A DNA stretch of 64,000 nucleotides from positions 1,755,205 through 1,819,204 of the forward strand of contig JBCAMK010000015.1 in assembly GCA_038503065.1 (NCBI GenBank). The letters run 5' to 3'. This DNA is from Paragyromitra xinjiangensis (taxonomy: Eukaryota > Ascomycota > Pezizomycetes > Pezizales > Discinaceae). Below are positions 1 to 11,742 of this stretch, piece after piece; the stretch's first letter is position 1; every line of letters begins with the position of its first letter. The position numbers were made by a program, and so were the translations under genes. The notes beneath the pieces were generated by a model. The model ran no database searches and was not told the origin of the DNA. It saw only the letters and a list, made by a program, of their open reading frames with translations.

Positions 1-2800
1 AATGACGGCGATTGGTTATGTAAGATGACGATACTGAGAAAGCGACCAGCGGGAGAACAACCGAGGGCTCGCAATTGACGAAAATAGAAGCACGACCGAT
101 TGAGTGTACCTGACAACACAAGCAGCGGATGGGAAGGGGAGAAGCTTGAAGTGAGAGGGAGAAGATGGGAACGAGAGGAGAAGAGGAGGGAAGAAGGGGA
201 AGAGAGAGTATGTAGTATAGGAGAGCACGCGATAAAGAGGTCGAGTCAAGTCGAGTCGAGCTGAGCGAGTTACCGAGCAAATTGTTAGAGAACAGGTAGA
301 AACGAGACAGCTGGAGCTGTTCCAGAAAGGAAAAGAAAAGAAAAGAAAACAGCCCACACAAAAGCACACACGACAACCACGATAGAGTACAACGAAGCAC
401 GCCACGGACAGCAGGAGAGGTAACGATTCGAGGAGATCTCTCTACATGAAGATGGAGGAGAGGCTCTCAGTCGTGGAGAGTGGGCTACTCCGCCTCGATG
501 GATTGATGATTAGATGGAACCAGAGGAGAAGAGGAGATACAGGGGAAGTCACAGGGGGAGAAGAGGAAGAGAGAGACAAGTCTCGAAAGGAGTGTGGAGA
601 AGAGAGGGGCTCATGCCAAGACATCCACAGACATACATGTACCCTCTCTCCCGGTTGACTGCATCCTTGCACTTGCAGCTGTCTCCTCAGTCCACCGTTT
701 GTTTACTGTGGAACACATGTGTGGTTGTTCTCTCCTCAGTCTAAAGCACAGCCCTAGCCATACGTGTAGAGTAGCTAGAGCAGGTACTCGATGCTCTACT
801 CCACCCAGACTACTGCTAGGCGGCCCGTCACGGATCTCCAGCCTGCTCTTAAATCACTCCCATCGTACGATGCCTAGACTGACTCGGCGCCCAGCTGTCA
901 GCTCCGCCCCGAATCACCTGATCGGTTTATCGGCAACTAGATAAGATATGATTAGATTAGATACGAGATCTGTGTGGCAACCCCCACCCTGTCCCAAATA
1001 TAGCTCAGCGAGGTTATTATTCGTTTGAATTATTACTGCAGGCATTCTGCTCCAATGACAGGGCTGCCGCGCTGTTTAGTTTTGGCCTCTATTGACGAGA
1101 TAGTAATGCAGCCGCAGCAGATCACATTCTTCACAGATGATCACTCGGATACAAGAAAGAACACTTGATATCGAGTTCTGATGTGCCCTCCTTGAGATAC
1201 CAGTGCTCTTATGATACACACGGAACCTTAACCTATCTCCCCGTATTTATTCTTTGTCAAAGTACTGATCCATTCAACATTCCCCCCGCGGCTCGGAAGA
1301 AACCATCCCACATCATACAACTATCGACAGGGTGATAGATAGCACCTAAAACAAGACATCATTTCGTTTCCGCGGAGCAGTTAAAGTGATTCCTTTATTT
1401 AAATAAAATTTACACTGATGGTCTAGTCAGTTCGAGACAACGTTCATCCCTGGTTCTTGCCTACCCATCTATCACAACCCTAACCCATAGAAACAAATCG
1501 AAAATAACCAGGGGAAACTTAAAAAACCACAGCCACTTGATCCCTCCCATGAGCATCATCTGCAAAGAGTCGATCTAGCGAATGATCGTGAGCGATTCTC
1601 CGCTTATCTGCTCCAGGATATCACGTACCAGCCACTGCATCCGGACCGAAAACCCACCATTTGGATATCTCCCCAAGCACAGCTTCCCTAAGACGGCCCA
1701 GCTCACTCGAAGCAGGTTCGGTTTCCAATCCTTTGACCACATGAATTGATCAAGGATCGAGGAAATAAAATCAAGGAAGCACCCGAGGTGATTCGAGCCA
1801 ATCCTCAGGACATAACTGCAGCACGTTGTTCCCGATCTGTTCGGGGCTGAGCTGGAAAGAGCTCAGTTCTGGCAACACTTTGTTTTTAAATCCACATTGA
1901 CATCCGATGTGACGGCATGATTTTTCGGAGGGATTGTTTTAGGACAGAGGATCGCTTGTGGTCAAAGAAGTGGCGGCGTGTGTAGGTCAATCAATTCGGA
2001 TGGGGGATTGCACCATTTACTTGGGTGGAATCGTTACCAGGTACTTTGCGTTTATCACTTTCTCATGGAAATTTCTGGAATTGGTGGATCGTAATGGACA
2101 TCTTGGTATTTAAATTAATGAAGACAGATCTTAGAAGATCCCATTCCATCGAGTTCCATTGCTGTGATAATGCATCACATGAATACCACACAGCAAACGA
2201 GGGCTGAATGAAACGACTTTCACATGGTTCCTGCATTTGCGATTTCCCCGCGTTTGTCTGTTCCAAGTAACGGTGGCTGGACGAGACGTCATGTGTTACA
2301 CCGACGTCAGCCATCCGTCATTGGGCCAGCCAAGAGTTGAACTGTGGCTGGTGGCAACGGATCAATTGCTCGACAACTTGCTTGCAACATGGCATTCGTG
2401 CCTTGGAACCATGGTAGAGATGGTATTCTGCAGGTATCCCCACATTACGCATCCTAATTAATTAATCCACATATGATTCCCCCACTAGCCACATGTCCGA
2501 CGTCATTCTATTATTCGTCTGTTTCGTCTACCTACATGTAATATCCTAAACTCCCCGTCTAGACACCATGCTGAAACTGCACCTTTGATCATCGCAGGCT
2601 TTACACTGCCCATGTGCTCATCATGACGTGCGGTCCTCTTCTAGTAGTAAAGCCACACCTGGTGGCTTGCGTCTACACCCCAGGATAGCCATACACTATG
2701 ACGATGGCCTGGGCGAGCATGATGTCAAGTGTCTTGAGAATTTCGTTTGCTATGCCGCTCGCCTTCTTCCAGGTTTTCTTTGGTCTAGTGCCTTTTCTTT
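1..2800. other. Gene-free left edge, with a likely promoter/leader for a leftward gene
   Basis: I find no convincing coding exon here. Bases 1-440 are strongly purine-rich on the plus strand, so the minus strand is C/T-rich (about 130-340). That is the usual look of a promoter and 5' leader of a well-expressed fungal gene, so a minus-strand gene probably starts just outside the left edge. The open frames at 446-944 overlap each other on both strands and have no codon structure or conserved motif. Bases 950-2800 are plain A+T-moderate intergenic DNA. Confidence 0.45.
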
Positions 2801-2820
2801 GTGAGGTCGTTGAGGGAGCA

Positions 2821-2826
2821 TATAAG
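2821..2826 (+). promoter_or_regulatory. TATA box of the repeat-protein gene
   Basis: TATAAG lies 127-132 bp before the ATG at 2953. A C+A-rich leader without upstream ATGs follows (about 2865-2952). The distance suits a fungal TATA box plus a leader of roughly 100 nt. Confidence 0.5.
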
Positions 2827-2952
2827 GACTGGACTTTCCCCCTGTGGTCCACTTGACTTTCTTCAGTATCACACACTACAAACAATACCATTACCAATAA
2901 CAATCTCTTCAAACAATATCTTTTATTACTTTACGCATATCAATCTCCAAGC

Positions 2953-4671
2953 ATGAGCAATATCATCAACAAGGTTAAGGACGCCCTTTCTGGCGATCAC
3001 CACGATACTACTACTAGCAGTACCACTCATACCACACATACCAGCAATGCTGGACCTCACACCTCAAACACAGCCAATAAGGTCGATCGTAAGTTTTTGT
3101 CCAATTTTAAATTCCAACAGTTATAAAAATTGATCTAACACCTTATTCTAGCCCGTGTAGACTCAGACCGTGATCACCGTGGAGCATTCGGCACATCGAA
3201 CGCTGGCTACGGAACTGGAGCCACAGGATCCACAAACCACGGTCCACACAACTCAAATGCCATGAACAAGGCTGACCCTCGCTACGACTCTGACCTTGAC
3301 CACCGTGGTGCCGGTACTGGTCTTACTGGCACTGGCACTACAGGGGGAGGATACGGCTCTACTCATACTGCCGGATCAACCAATTACGGTCCTCACAACT
3401 CCAACGTGGCGAATAAGGCAGATCCTCGTGTCGATTCTGATCGTGACCATCGTGGAACCTATGGCGGCACTACTGGTACTACTGGTACTGGAACTTATGG
3501 CGGTAATACTGGCACTACCGGTACTGGAACTTATGGAGGAAACACTTCCAGCAACTACGGCCCACATTCGTCGAACTTGGCAAACAAGCTTGATCCCCGT
3601 GTAGACTCAGATCTCGATAACCGTGGTACTACTACTCATGGAACCACTGGTGCTGGATACGGAACTGGTACCACTGGGTATGGGCACGAAACTGGCATTA
3701 CTGGCCATGGAACTGGTACCACTGGTCATGGACTTGGCACCACTGCTCTTGGAACTGGCACCACTGGTCATGGAACTGGCACCACTGGTCTCGGAGGTAC
3801 TGGAGGATATGGTTCCACGCACAACGCTGGATCAACCAACTATGGTCCTCACAACTCGAACGCTGCCAACAAGCTCGATCCCCGTGTTGACTCTGATCTT
3901 GACAACCGTGGAGCCTATGGCAATACCGGTACCGGCACTCACACTGGAACTGGTACCCACACAGGAACATACGGAGGAACTACTGGGTCTACCAACTACG
4001 GGCCTCACAACTCCAACACCGCCAACAAGCTCGACCCCCGTATCGACTCCGACCTTGACAACCGCGGAGCCTACGGCAGCACAGGTACTCACACCGGAAC
4101 CGGTGGCTACGGCACCGGCACTGGCACCCACGCCGGAAACCACACCGGCACTGGTGGCTACGGCACCACCCACACCGCCGGCTCCACCAACCACGGTCCC
4201 CACAACTCCAACGTTGCAAACAAAGCCGACCCACGCTACGACTCCGACCGCGACCACCGCGCCGCAGGCTACGGATCTTCCACCGGCACCACCGGCGCCA
4301 GCCACGGAATCCACGGTGCTGGCGGTCTTACCGGACCCGCACCAAACACCGCGGGCCCTCATAAGAGCGATATGTTGAACAAGCTTGACCCCCGTGTCGA
4401 CTCTGACCTTGATGGCAGCAAGACCATGGGCGGTGATAAGACCTACGCCGGTGGAACTACAGGTGCTGGAAATACAGGTGCAGGAACTGGGACTCACCAT
4501 CTTCAGTAAGTTATTTTGTAGGCCTCCACTTACCCAGGCGCGCTTCTTGATGGTTTCCGAATGAAGCTAATAGTGAGCAGAGGGAAGGACAGGACAGATG
4601 CGGCGCAGGTTCCGCCGAGTGCTTTCAGGCAGAGTGGTGGGAATGCGGAGCAGCTGCATATGAATATGTAA
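2953..4671 (+). CDS. Hydrophilic tandem-repeat protein (eight NKxDPRxDSD modules)
   Basis: The model has three exons: 2953-3088, 3152-4505 and 4581-4671 (526 aa). Both introns have GTAAGT donors; intron 1 (63 nt) carries a CTAAC branch site, and the phases match (1 and 2). Intron 2 adds a short Gln/Met-containing tail ending at TAA 4669-4671 instead of the in-frame stop at 4507. The protein is Gly/Thr/His/Asn/Asp-rich with no signal peptide or membrane segment. It holds eight copies of a module GPHxSNxxNKxDPRxDSDxD(H/N)RG, separated by Gly-Thr linkers of very different length (TGTTGHGTG-like runs). It is almost certainly intrinsically disordered. Similar repeat proteins occur in many ascomycetes, variously annotated as LEA-like/hydrophilin or cell-surface proteins. 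A stress or desiccation role is plausible but not shown here. Confidence 0.85.
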
Positions 4672-5016
4672 AAGAGTTCTTTCTTAATGATGGGATGATC
4701 TGTTTTTTAATGATCTTGGGTTTTTATTTTTGGAGTATGCATCTGAATGTATGGATAGTATTTGAGAGGATAGGAAAATTAGTTAGTTAATTTACTGGTT
4801 GTTGATGATACCTATTGTTCTCTCATTGTTCGTGAATCTTTACTTTGAGTCGCTTTTAACCATTGTTTCTATAGGATATGTACCCATAAAGGGTGTATCG
4901 TGTTATCATTAACCAATTGCATGTCTAAAGATCATCCAAGGAAAACATGATGTTGCGGACACCAATACCACAGGGAGAGACGATAAGAACAGAAGCTGTA
5001 ATTAGAAAGAAAACAT

Positions 5017-8000
5017 CTAGTTGTTGTGGAGGATCTGTGTCACTTCCCCGCGCTCCTCATGCTCATTGATCCACGAGCTGTCCTTAAACATAAATCTCAA
5101 CCTCTCCACCTCACTACCCAAATCCGTAATCGCGTACAACCTCTTCAAATGGTAATAAGTAACCTCACATTCAACGTGATCAATCCCCATGATTACGATG
5201 AATCCGTCCGCTGCTTCTTCTAGCAGTTGCTTCGCCTCCAAATACCTTTCTTGGATGATAAATGTCAGAGCAAGGCTTCGAAGACAAATCAAGGTGAATG
5301 CATGGTTTCTTCCGACGGTTTTTTCAAACCCCACGATGGATTCGACAAAGAGGCTTTCGGCTTCTAAGAGACGTTTGGTTTTGGTGTCATCGGTAGCACT
5401 GGTGGCATGATACTGCTTGACACAAACCTCTGCAAGCATGTACATGGCCCAAAGAGTTTCGTTGTCGCCTCTGCCGAGAATATTTCCTCTTTCCTCAACG
5501 ACAATTCTCCACAACCTCTCAGCCTCATCTAGGTAACCCTGATCTCTCAAGTCGCGAGCGAGATCGAACATCGAGCTGAGGGTGTCTGGGTGTTTTGGAC
5601 CCAGAATCTGATTCCTCAAGTCCAAGGCACGTCGGTTCCAGACTTCGGCTTCCTTTGACCTCCGAAGACACTTGTAAACATAGCCCAACGTGCTCATAGC
5701 TTTCATGACGGCTGGGTCGTTTTCGCCGAAGGCTTTCTTTGCCGCCTCCACGGCTTGATGTCCCAGTGTGATGGCATGCGGAAGACCAGTCTTATCGTCT
5801 CGTCCCCGGTGGATGAAGTATCCGGTTGTTCGTTCCAACATCATTGCGAGGGATTTGCTGTCACTGACACCACATTCCATAGCGAGCTTCAGGCTGGAGA
5901 GAATATGAGGGAGATATTCATCATTCTTATCCCAATTCGTGAACGTTGAAGTCCAATGGAAGGGAATCTGATCATAAGCTGTCCAAACAAGAGACACCGC
6001 CATTTCAGCCCACTTTTGCTGAATTGATACAGCGAGACGAAGTCGTGAGATCGCATGAAACAGATCGTGCATCCAGACGTTCCTTGGTTTACCGACCCGC
6101 CGGATCAAGGAGACTGATTTAAGTTGAGCAAGGGTTGTTTCTAGTTGCAATTTATTCGATAGTAAGCTTTTGAGCTCTGGATCGTCCAGTCCTACAGAAC
6201 CTTCACTGAGAATTGAAAGTGGAATCCCTTCAGGGTCGAGGAAGGCGAACAGACAGATAAGTTTTCCAACGCGGGGGTATTTCCCCTCTAGGGACGATAG
6301 TGCAACTTCGAAAGTGTTCATTACCGATGCCGAGGAAGAAGAATGTTCCTCATTCCAAGCAAGGACCTAAAGGAGTTGTTAATTTAAGAGAGTAACGGAT
6401 GTTATTGAGACCAGAAGACTTGCCTCGGACTGGTTTTCCTGATACATTTCAAGATAGTCCTCCAAGCTACAGTCCATAATCCTCGCAAATGCGGCAGCTT
6501 GATCGATTGCAAGCGGAAGATTCCCCATATCCTTTACGATTTTTCTCGCAAGATCATTATCATGTGCCTTGTTTCCTGCTGTAGGACCAAAAGCACGCAA
6601 AAATAGGTCACAGCTCTCGTCCGAGTTCATTTCAGTTAACTCAATAACGCGATCAGTCTCTCCACATAAATGCAAAGCCGCTCCTGATTTCCGAGTTGTG
6701 AAGAGCAAACTGCCATTTGAGCCCTGCGGGATGAAATCCAAGACCACCTTGAAGTCATCTGCGTCAACATTATCGATTACTAACAACCAATGGCGATTGG
6801 TGTCTTCGACCAACCATCTCTTGACGGCTTGGACTTTAACATGCTGCTCTGGCCTAGACTTCTCGGGCAAGTTGAGCAATTCCGCAATCTCCTGGAAGCC
6901 ATTGTTCAACTTCTCGTAGGTGGCACCAGACACCCAAAAGACATTGTCGAACTGGTCTTTGTTCACGGTTGAAAATTGTAGGGCCAACTGTGTTTTTCCG
7001 ACACCAGGCATGCCAAATACAGCAGCCCGTTTCTGTGACAGTATCGGAGGAGACTTGGGCGATAGCAGTTGACCCAACCGAGTGCATTGATCATTGCGGC
7101 CGGTGAAATATGGACTAAGCAGGCCTGGGAGATTGGATATACCCTTGGTAGCCTGGGGATCGGCAGGTTGTGGGGTAATAGTGAGTTTCAGTCGCATTTC
7201 TGATAGTTATTGTCAGTAAAACCAAGATCACTAGCCAGGACTTGAGTGCTTACCTTCGCGAAAGCGCTGTTGCTCATCCCGTTCCAATAAGGCCTCTGAT
7301 ATTCTCGTCATTTAGGTGATGTTCTTCTGGAAACTCCAATTGCACTGTACCTTTACGAAACTGCTCTTGTTTTTTCAACTCGATCTTCTGGGCTGGTATT
7401 TATTGTAGGTTTATTAGCAGGGATTTTTATTAAGCGCCCCCACCAAAGGTATCTCCTCCCGCCATGAGATCAAGGCAATGCAATCTTTCTCCCAACGAAA
7501 TTCCCTCATACCAAGAAACCAAAGAGCCCCCAAAAGAATACTCGCGACAACGAGGACGAGAATGACGTCCATTAGATCTTTTTGTTCGCTGGTTTCCTAG
7601 TAGGAGGGCCTCCAGCTGTACTGAAGCGGAGCTCAGCCGCTTTCATGCGAGATCAGACGGAATTGGGAGAATGTGCGCCAATCAACCCATCCAATCTCGA
7701 AAGGCATACCAGCAATAACCGATTAGGGATCAAGGCAACCTCACCTTTTTGAAAAGCATGAATATCAATCATGTGTGCAGCAATTGCCATTTTATCAACC
7801 TCGTCGCTGTGGACTTTCAGCCTTGCCGTCAATGCCCCGAATTCTTTGCTGAGGGAGCTCCAAAGCGAACGTCCCAAGATTGCTTCGCCACAAGTCAGAG
7901 GCAAACACAACAGATACATTTGATTACGAATACCAAAGCTGGAAACTTTGAACCTTGCGCGGTATATTGCGGATAAATTTTCCAAATCTAACCACTATAC

Positions 8001-9023
8001 CCGAGCGAAAAGTCAATGCGATCGGAACACTTACTAAACACAGTAGACTCATAGAGATTGATAGTAGAAATGCAGAATTCCATAATGTCTTTATAAATCC
8101 TACACAGAGGTTCGGCCATCAAAAGCATCGAATCAGGTTGCTCGAACACCTTTGTGTACGTCTCGAACCTTGGTAAACTTTCACTGATGCCCTGCAAGAC
8201 TTCGTAAATTCGGTCAAACGTATCAAAGATGTCGTTGGATATCTTGATAGACATGCTTTAGCAATACATCGAAGCATTTGAGAATCGCTGGGAAAGAGTT
8301 TAACATACTACTATCAGTATCCGGAAACCACCCCATATGAGATTTGCAATATCCGACCCTTGACACAAAACGTCTAGTGCTTGTCCGAATTTTTCAAGCC
8401 TCTGCAACCCAACCGCGATCTTTTCTAGAAAAAAAATATGTTTCTGCTTATCTGACTTTGCCTTAGCCCGAGATAGCTCGACTGTCTCTAACATATCCTG
8501 CAAACAGGGTGCGCCAGCTAAGGGATCATATGTGCCGGACGGTAGGCGTTTCTGAGCGGCTGCACGAAGTTCGGTTGCTTTTCGCTCATACGTATCTTTG
8601 AGTAGCTGAATAGCGCCCGACGGGGCTTTTGATGATTGGGGGTTTCTTCGCAGATGTCAGCGGCGCATATGATAAATAGTTGGTTACTAACCTTCCTTTA
8701 GAGGTTGTGGTTTGACCTGGCACAGCCTTGGCCTGTGGAGCTCCAACCTGCACCGGCTTAACTGGTATGGGTTTGGGCTGAGAGGGATCGATTGTCGTAG
8801 GTTTAGCTGGCACAGTCTTCACTTGTAATGTCTCAGTTAATACTGATTGAACAGGAGTAGTAGTGACTCGAGGCGTTTTATCTTGAACAGTCCTGGCCTG
8901 TACCATAGGCTCCTCATGCACGACAGCCTCCTCCTGTGTAGGCCAGCAGCATAGAAGGAACTTCCCCAACCCTGAGCCAGAGCCATTACTCTTGCCGTTT
9001 GTGGGACCTCGTCTTTGGCTCAT
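5017..9023 (-). CDS. NLR-type protein: N-terminal helical domain, NB-ARC ATPase, TPR
   Basis: The model has nine exons: 9023-8692, 8645-8309, 8242-8035, 7987-7934, 7882-7745, 7392-7351, 7295-7254, 7199-6424 and 6366-5017 (1092 aa). All phases agree. Residues 1-110 are Pro/Val/Lys-rich and disordered. About 111-340 is a helical region with IANLIWGGFRILIVV and ISESLPRFETY, typical of the N-terminal domain before NACHT/NB-ARC in fungal NLRs (DUF7708-like; by eye). A basic coiled-coil linker follows. NB-ARC has P-loop GMPGVGKT (about 446), Walker B WLLVIDNVD (about 523) and GNLPLAIDQAA (about 613). From about 840 to the end lie TPRs with the NxxALDLRNQILGPKHPDTL type of repeat. Fungal NLRs act in non-self recognition and programmed cell death; the ligand is unknown. 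The 7744-7393 intron is the least certain join. Confidence 0.85.
6367..6423 (-). other. Probable GC-AG intron in the NLR gene
   Basis: Read on the minus strand, the exon ends GAG and is followed by GCAAGT, the classic GC donor context. A 57-nt intron ends in CTTTAG. This is the phase-0 join giving ENQSE-VLAWNEE, which continues the NB-ARC region smoothly. A GT alternative 12 nt downstream (CTG/GTCTCA) also keeps the frame but is a weak donor. Confidence 0.6.
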
Positions 9024-11742
9024 CCCTCAGCGCTTGCCCGTATAATATAGATACAATCCTCCTCTGCCAACTCCAAGTGTATAAAGCAAGATCTTTGAAG
9101 GAATCTTGCCCAGAGCCTCGTGTCCTTGTGCGTGTCTGCTGTGAAGTGGAAATATCAACTTTCTAGAAACAAATACAAATAAGATACTTCATAAAGGATG
9201 TAATTTCGAAGGAAGAAAAAGATCTTCATGAGATAGCGCATGCAGAGAATAAGCGGGAACAGAGAAGGTTTTGTAGTGCCGTGGAACCCGATGTAGGTGC
9301 GCAGCACTTAACAGAGTAACTAAGCCAGATATTATAAGAAATCCATACCTCCACTTGATATTAAGTGCTTCTACCCCACTTGGCGTACCCTTATTAGATA
9401 CCTACAGGGGATTATGCCAACGAGATACCGAGTCTCCATCTGCCAAAAAACCCAATTCGTCAAAGTCTAGCGAGTCTAGCCATCCATATATAATTAAGCA
9501 GTCTATTCCTCGGACCAGAGGAGGCGTGGTATCGCTCCGATTCTCATGTAAACACTGTGAAAAGCGCGCCCCTCATCCGGTGAGATCTCATATGAGTCAT
9601 TCAAATAGAAGTACCGATGGACAGCAGGTGCCATAATACCGTAGCTTTTCTAACCAAACGCACCACCACCAAGCCTCTAAGCACCTAAACATAACGCAAT
9701 CCCGGTGAGCAGTCGCACTGCAGCCCTGGAACGTCTCTACCACCTGTCAAAACATGATATTTCTCTTTCCATTTTACTCCATAGGCGAGTTTAACACCGA
9801 TCAGTCTCGATCCGATTGACGAGAGGACGTAGAAGCACAGAATCATGCCCCTTTGCTATCCCTGTCGTTCCTACTTCGGCAAGATAGACTATGTCTTGCA
9901 TTTCACATATCATTTTCCCCAGACAGACTGAGCTATTGTATCCCACACAATGTCACTACCATACCTAATTTACCCAGACACCAACCAAAGACTCAAGTCT
10001 AGCTACTCTCATTTTGCCACAGACATATCTATTGCCTTAAGGCTGTCGTCTACAAAAAACTTAGACCTCGCGTGATCGTATATCACAGTAAATGCAGTAG
10101 CGCAGTCGTAATGTTATACTCGTCATCTGAAAGTCTCCCTGGCACCTGGGTCCTGCAGAAAAAGTAATTTCATGGGACCTAAAGCCACCAGTTTCATCTT
10201 GACCCTGGTCGCGTTCCTAAAAGAGCTCAGCACAACTGTCCGGTTACTCACCGTTCGGCGTCAACGTTTCGTAGATACACTAGACGGATGAATGAATAGG
10301 CCAAATCTTACGACAAAAGTACATATATATCAATAAATGTTGATGCCGGCCAGATAAACTTTGCTTGACTAATTTTCGAGTGTGTGGGGAAAGGGGTAGT
10401 GCTCGAGTGGTAGATCTCCATCTTTGGGGATGAGGCGAACGGGGGCGGAACCGCCAAAATTTAGGTAACTTAGGCACTCTGCTATCAGGTGCAGCACCAG
10501 CCTATTTGCTCCTGATGCTCCAAATAGGGGCTTCCTGCTTGTGAGAACTTGTTGTAGTACCCGCATCCCAGGGGTTAAAACACTTACCGATTTAAACCTC
10601 GTTTTGCCAATCTAAAACCTCGTTCGCGGGATATATTCATACACTACTTTAAATCACTGAATCAGAATAGTAATCTGATCAGTCGCCGAGGATCAAAAAC
10701 ACAGAAATTTAGTACTCATTATTATATGACTTGTATCTGTCGTACCGAGTTGTCTCTTGTCTGTGACCAATATCCAACGAACGCCCAGATACGATATAAA
10801 AGTCGACCGCCCCGCGCCTTTCGCCACCATAACCTGACGAACAAACCACTCAGCATATCCCAAGTCATACTCCTAAGACCACCTCTTCGTCGTATCACAC
10901 ATATTATCCGAATGTGTGCGTCCTTCACGCCTTTTTCATGAGCTAGACTTGAACTCCTGCCGTGATCAAAAACGTTAACAGTATTCGATGCAGACCCCAA
11001 ACAAACCCTAAGAAATAGCGACAACGAGATCGCCAAAAGTACGCACCGTGAGGACGTTTATTTGAAAGGCATCACAAAGTACCTACAATATCCCCCTGTT
11101 CCCAACACCCTGGACCGGAAAAACAAACGATCAAAATGATCAGTTCGAATTCCCCGCGGAGACCACTCGTGAATCCTTGGCTATCTTGGCTGTGAGTGGG
11201 GAAAACTGAAACAACTAGAAATTCGGTTTGGTGCACCCTGCGAAACCCCCAAACGACCACCTCTATGCTATGGTTCATAAACACTCCCCTGACAAAGTCA
11301 ACCGGGGAAGCTTGGTCCCATCGTAGCACAGAAAGAAACTCCTCAGTGTCACACAAACGATCCATCCACATTTCGCGATCTCAGAGGCTCGCAAAGGAGA
11401 TTCTGGATGGACCTGACCTGTTTAACCCCAAGCCTAACCCTTACCGGTCACGTGTAAAAATAATTATAAGAATAAGAAGTGGCGAGTTTATTCGGTTGAA
11501 AAGAAAAGGTTAATGACAGCTTAAAACATCTCAGCTAACAAAAATTATCCGTGGAAATACATATATCCAATCCCACTGTGAGCCCAATTGCCCAAATTCC
11601 ACCAAGCTTCCCAACCACCAGGATGCGCTATATAATTCCGAGTGAGATTATATGATGCATAACTAATGAGAAATGTCATTTCAATCGATCAATGGAATTC
11701 CCAAATGGTCCCAGCAGACTAAATTCGAGTTCAATTAGCTTC
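9024..11742. other. Intergenic, no gene seen
   Basis: Open frames here are short, overlap on both strands and show no protein character. The first 200 bp upstream of 9023 should hold the NLR promoter; I see no clear TATA box. The end next to 11743 should hold the 3' end of the oxidoreductase gene. No RNA gene or repeat was recognised. Confidence 0.5.

Noticed and set aside
446..944. Overlapping frames on both strands near the left edge
   Set aside because: Low-complexity purine/pyrimidine sequence gives open frames by chance.
3296..4500. Several long frames on both strands inside the repeat-protein gene
   Set aside because: They are shadows of the Gly/Thr/Asn/Asp-rich repeats read in other frames (Ser-only, Leu/Pro/Thr-only composition).
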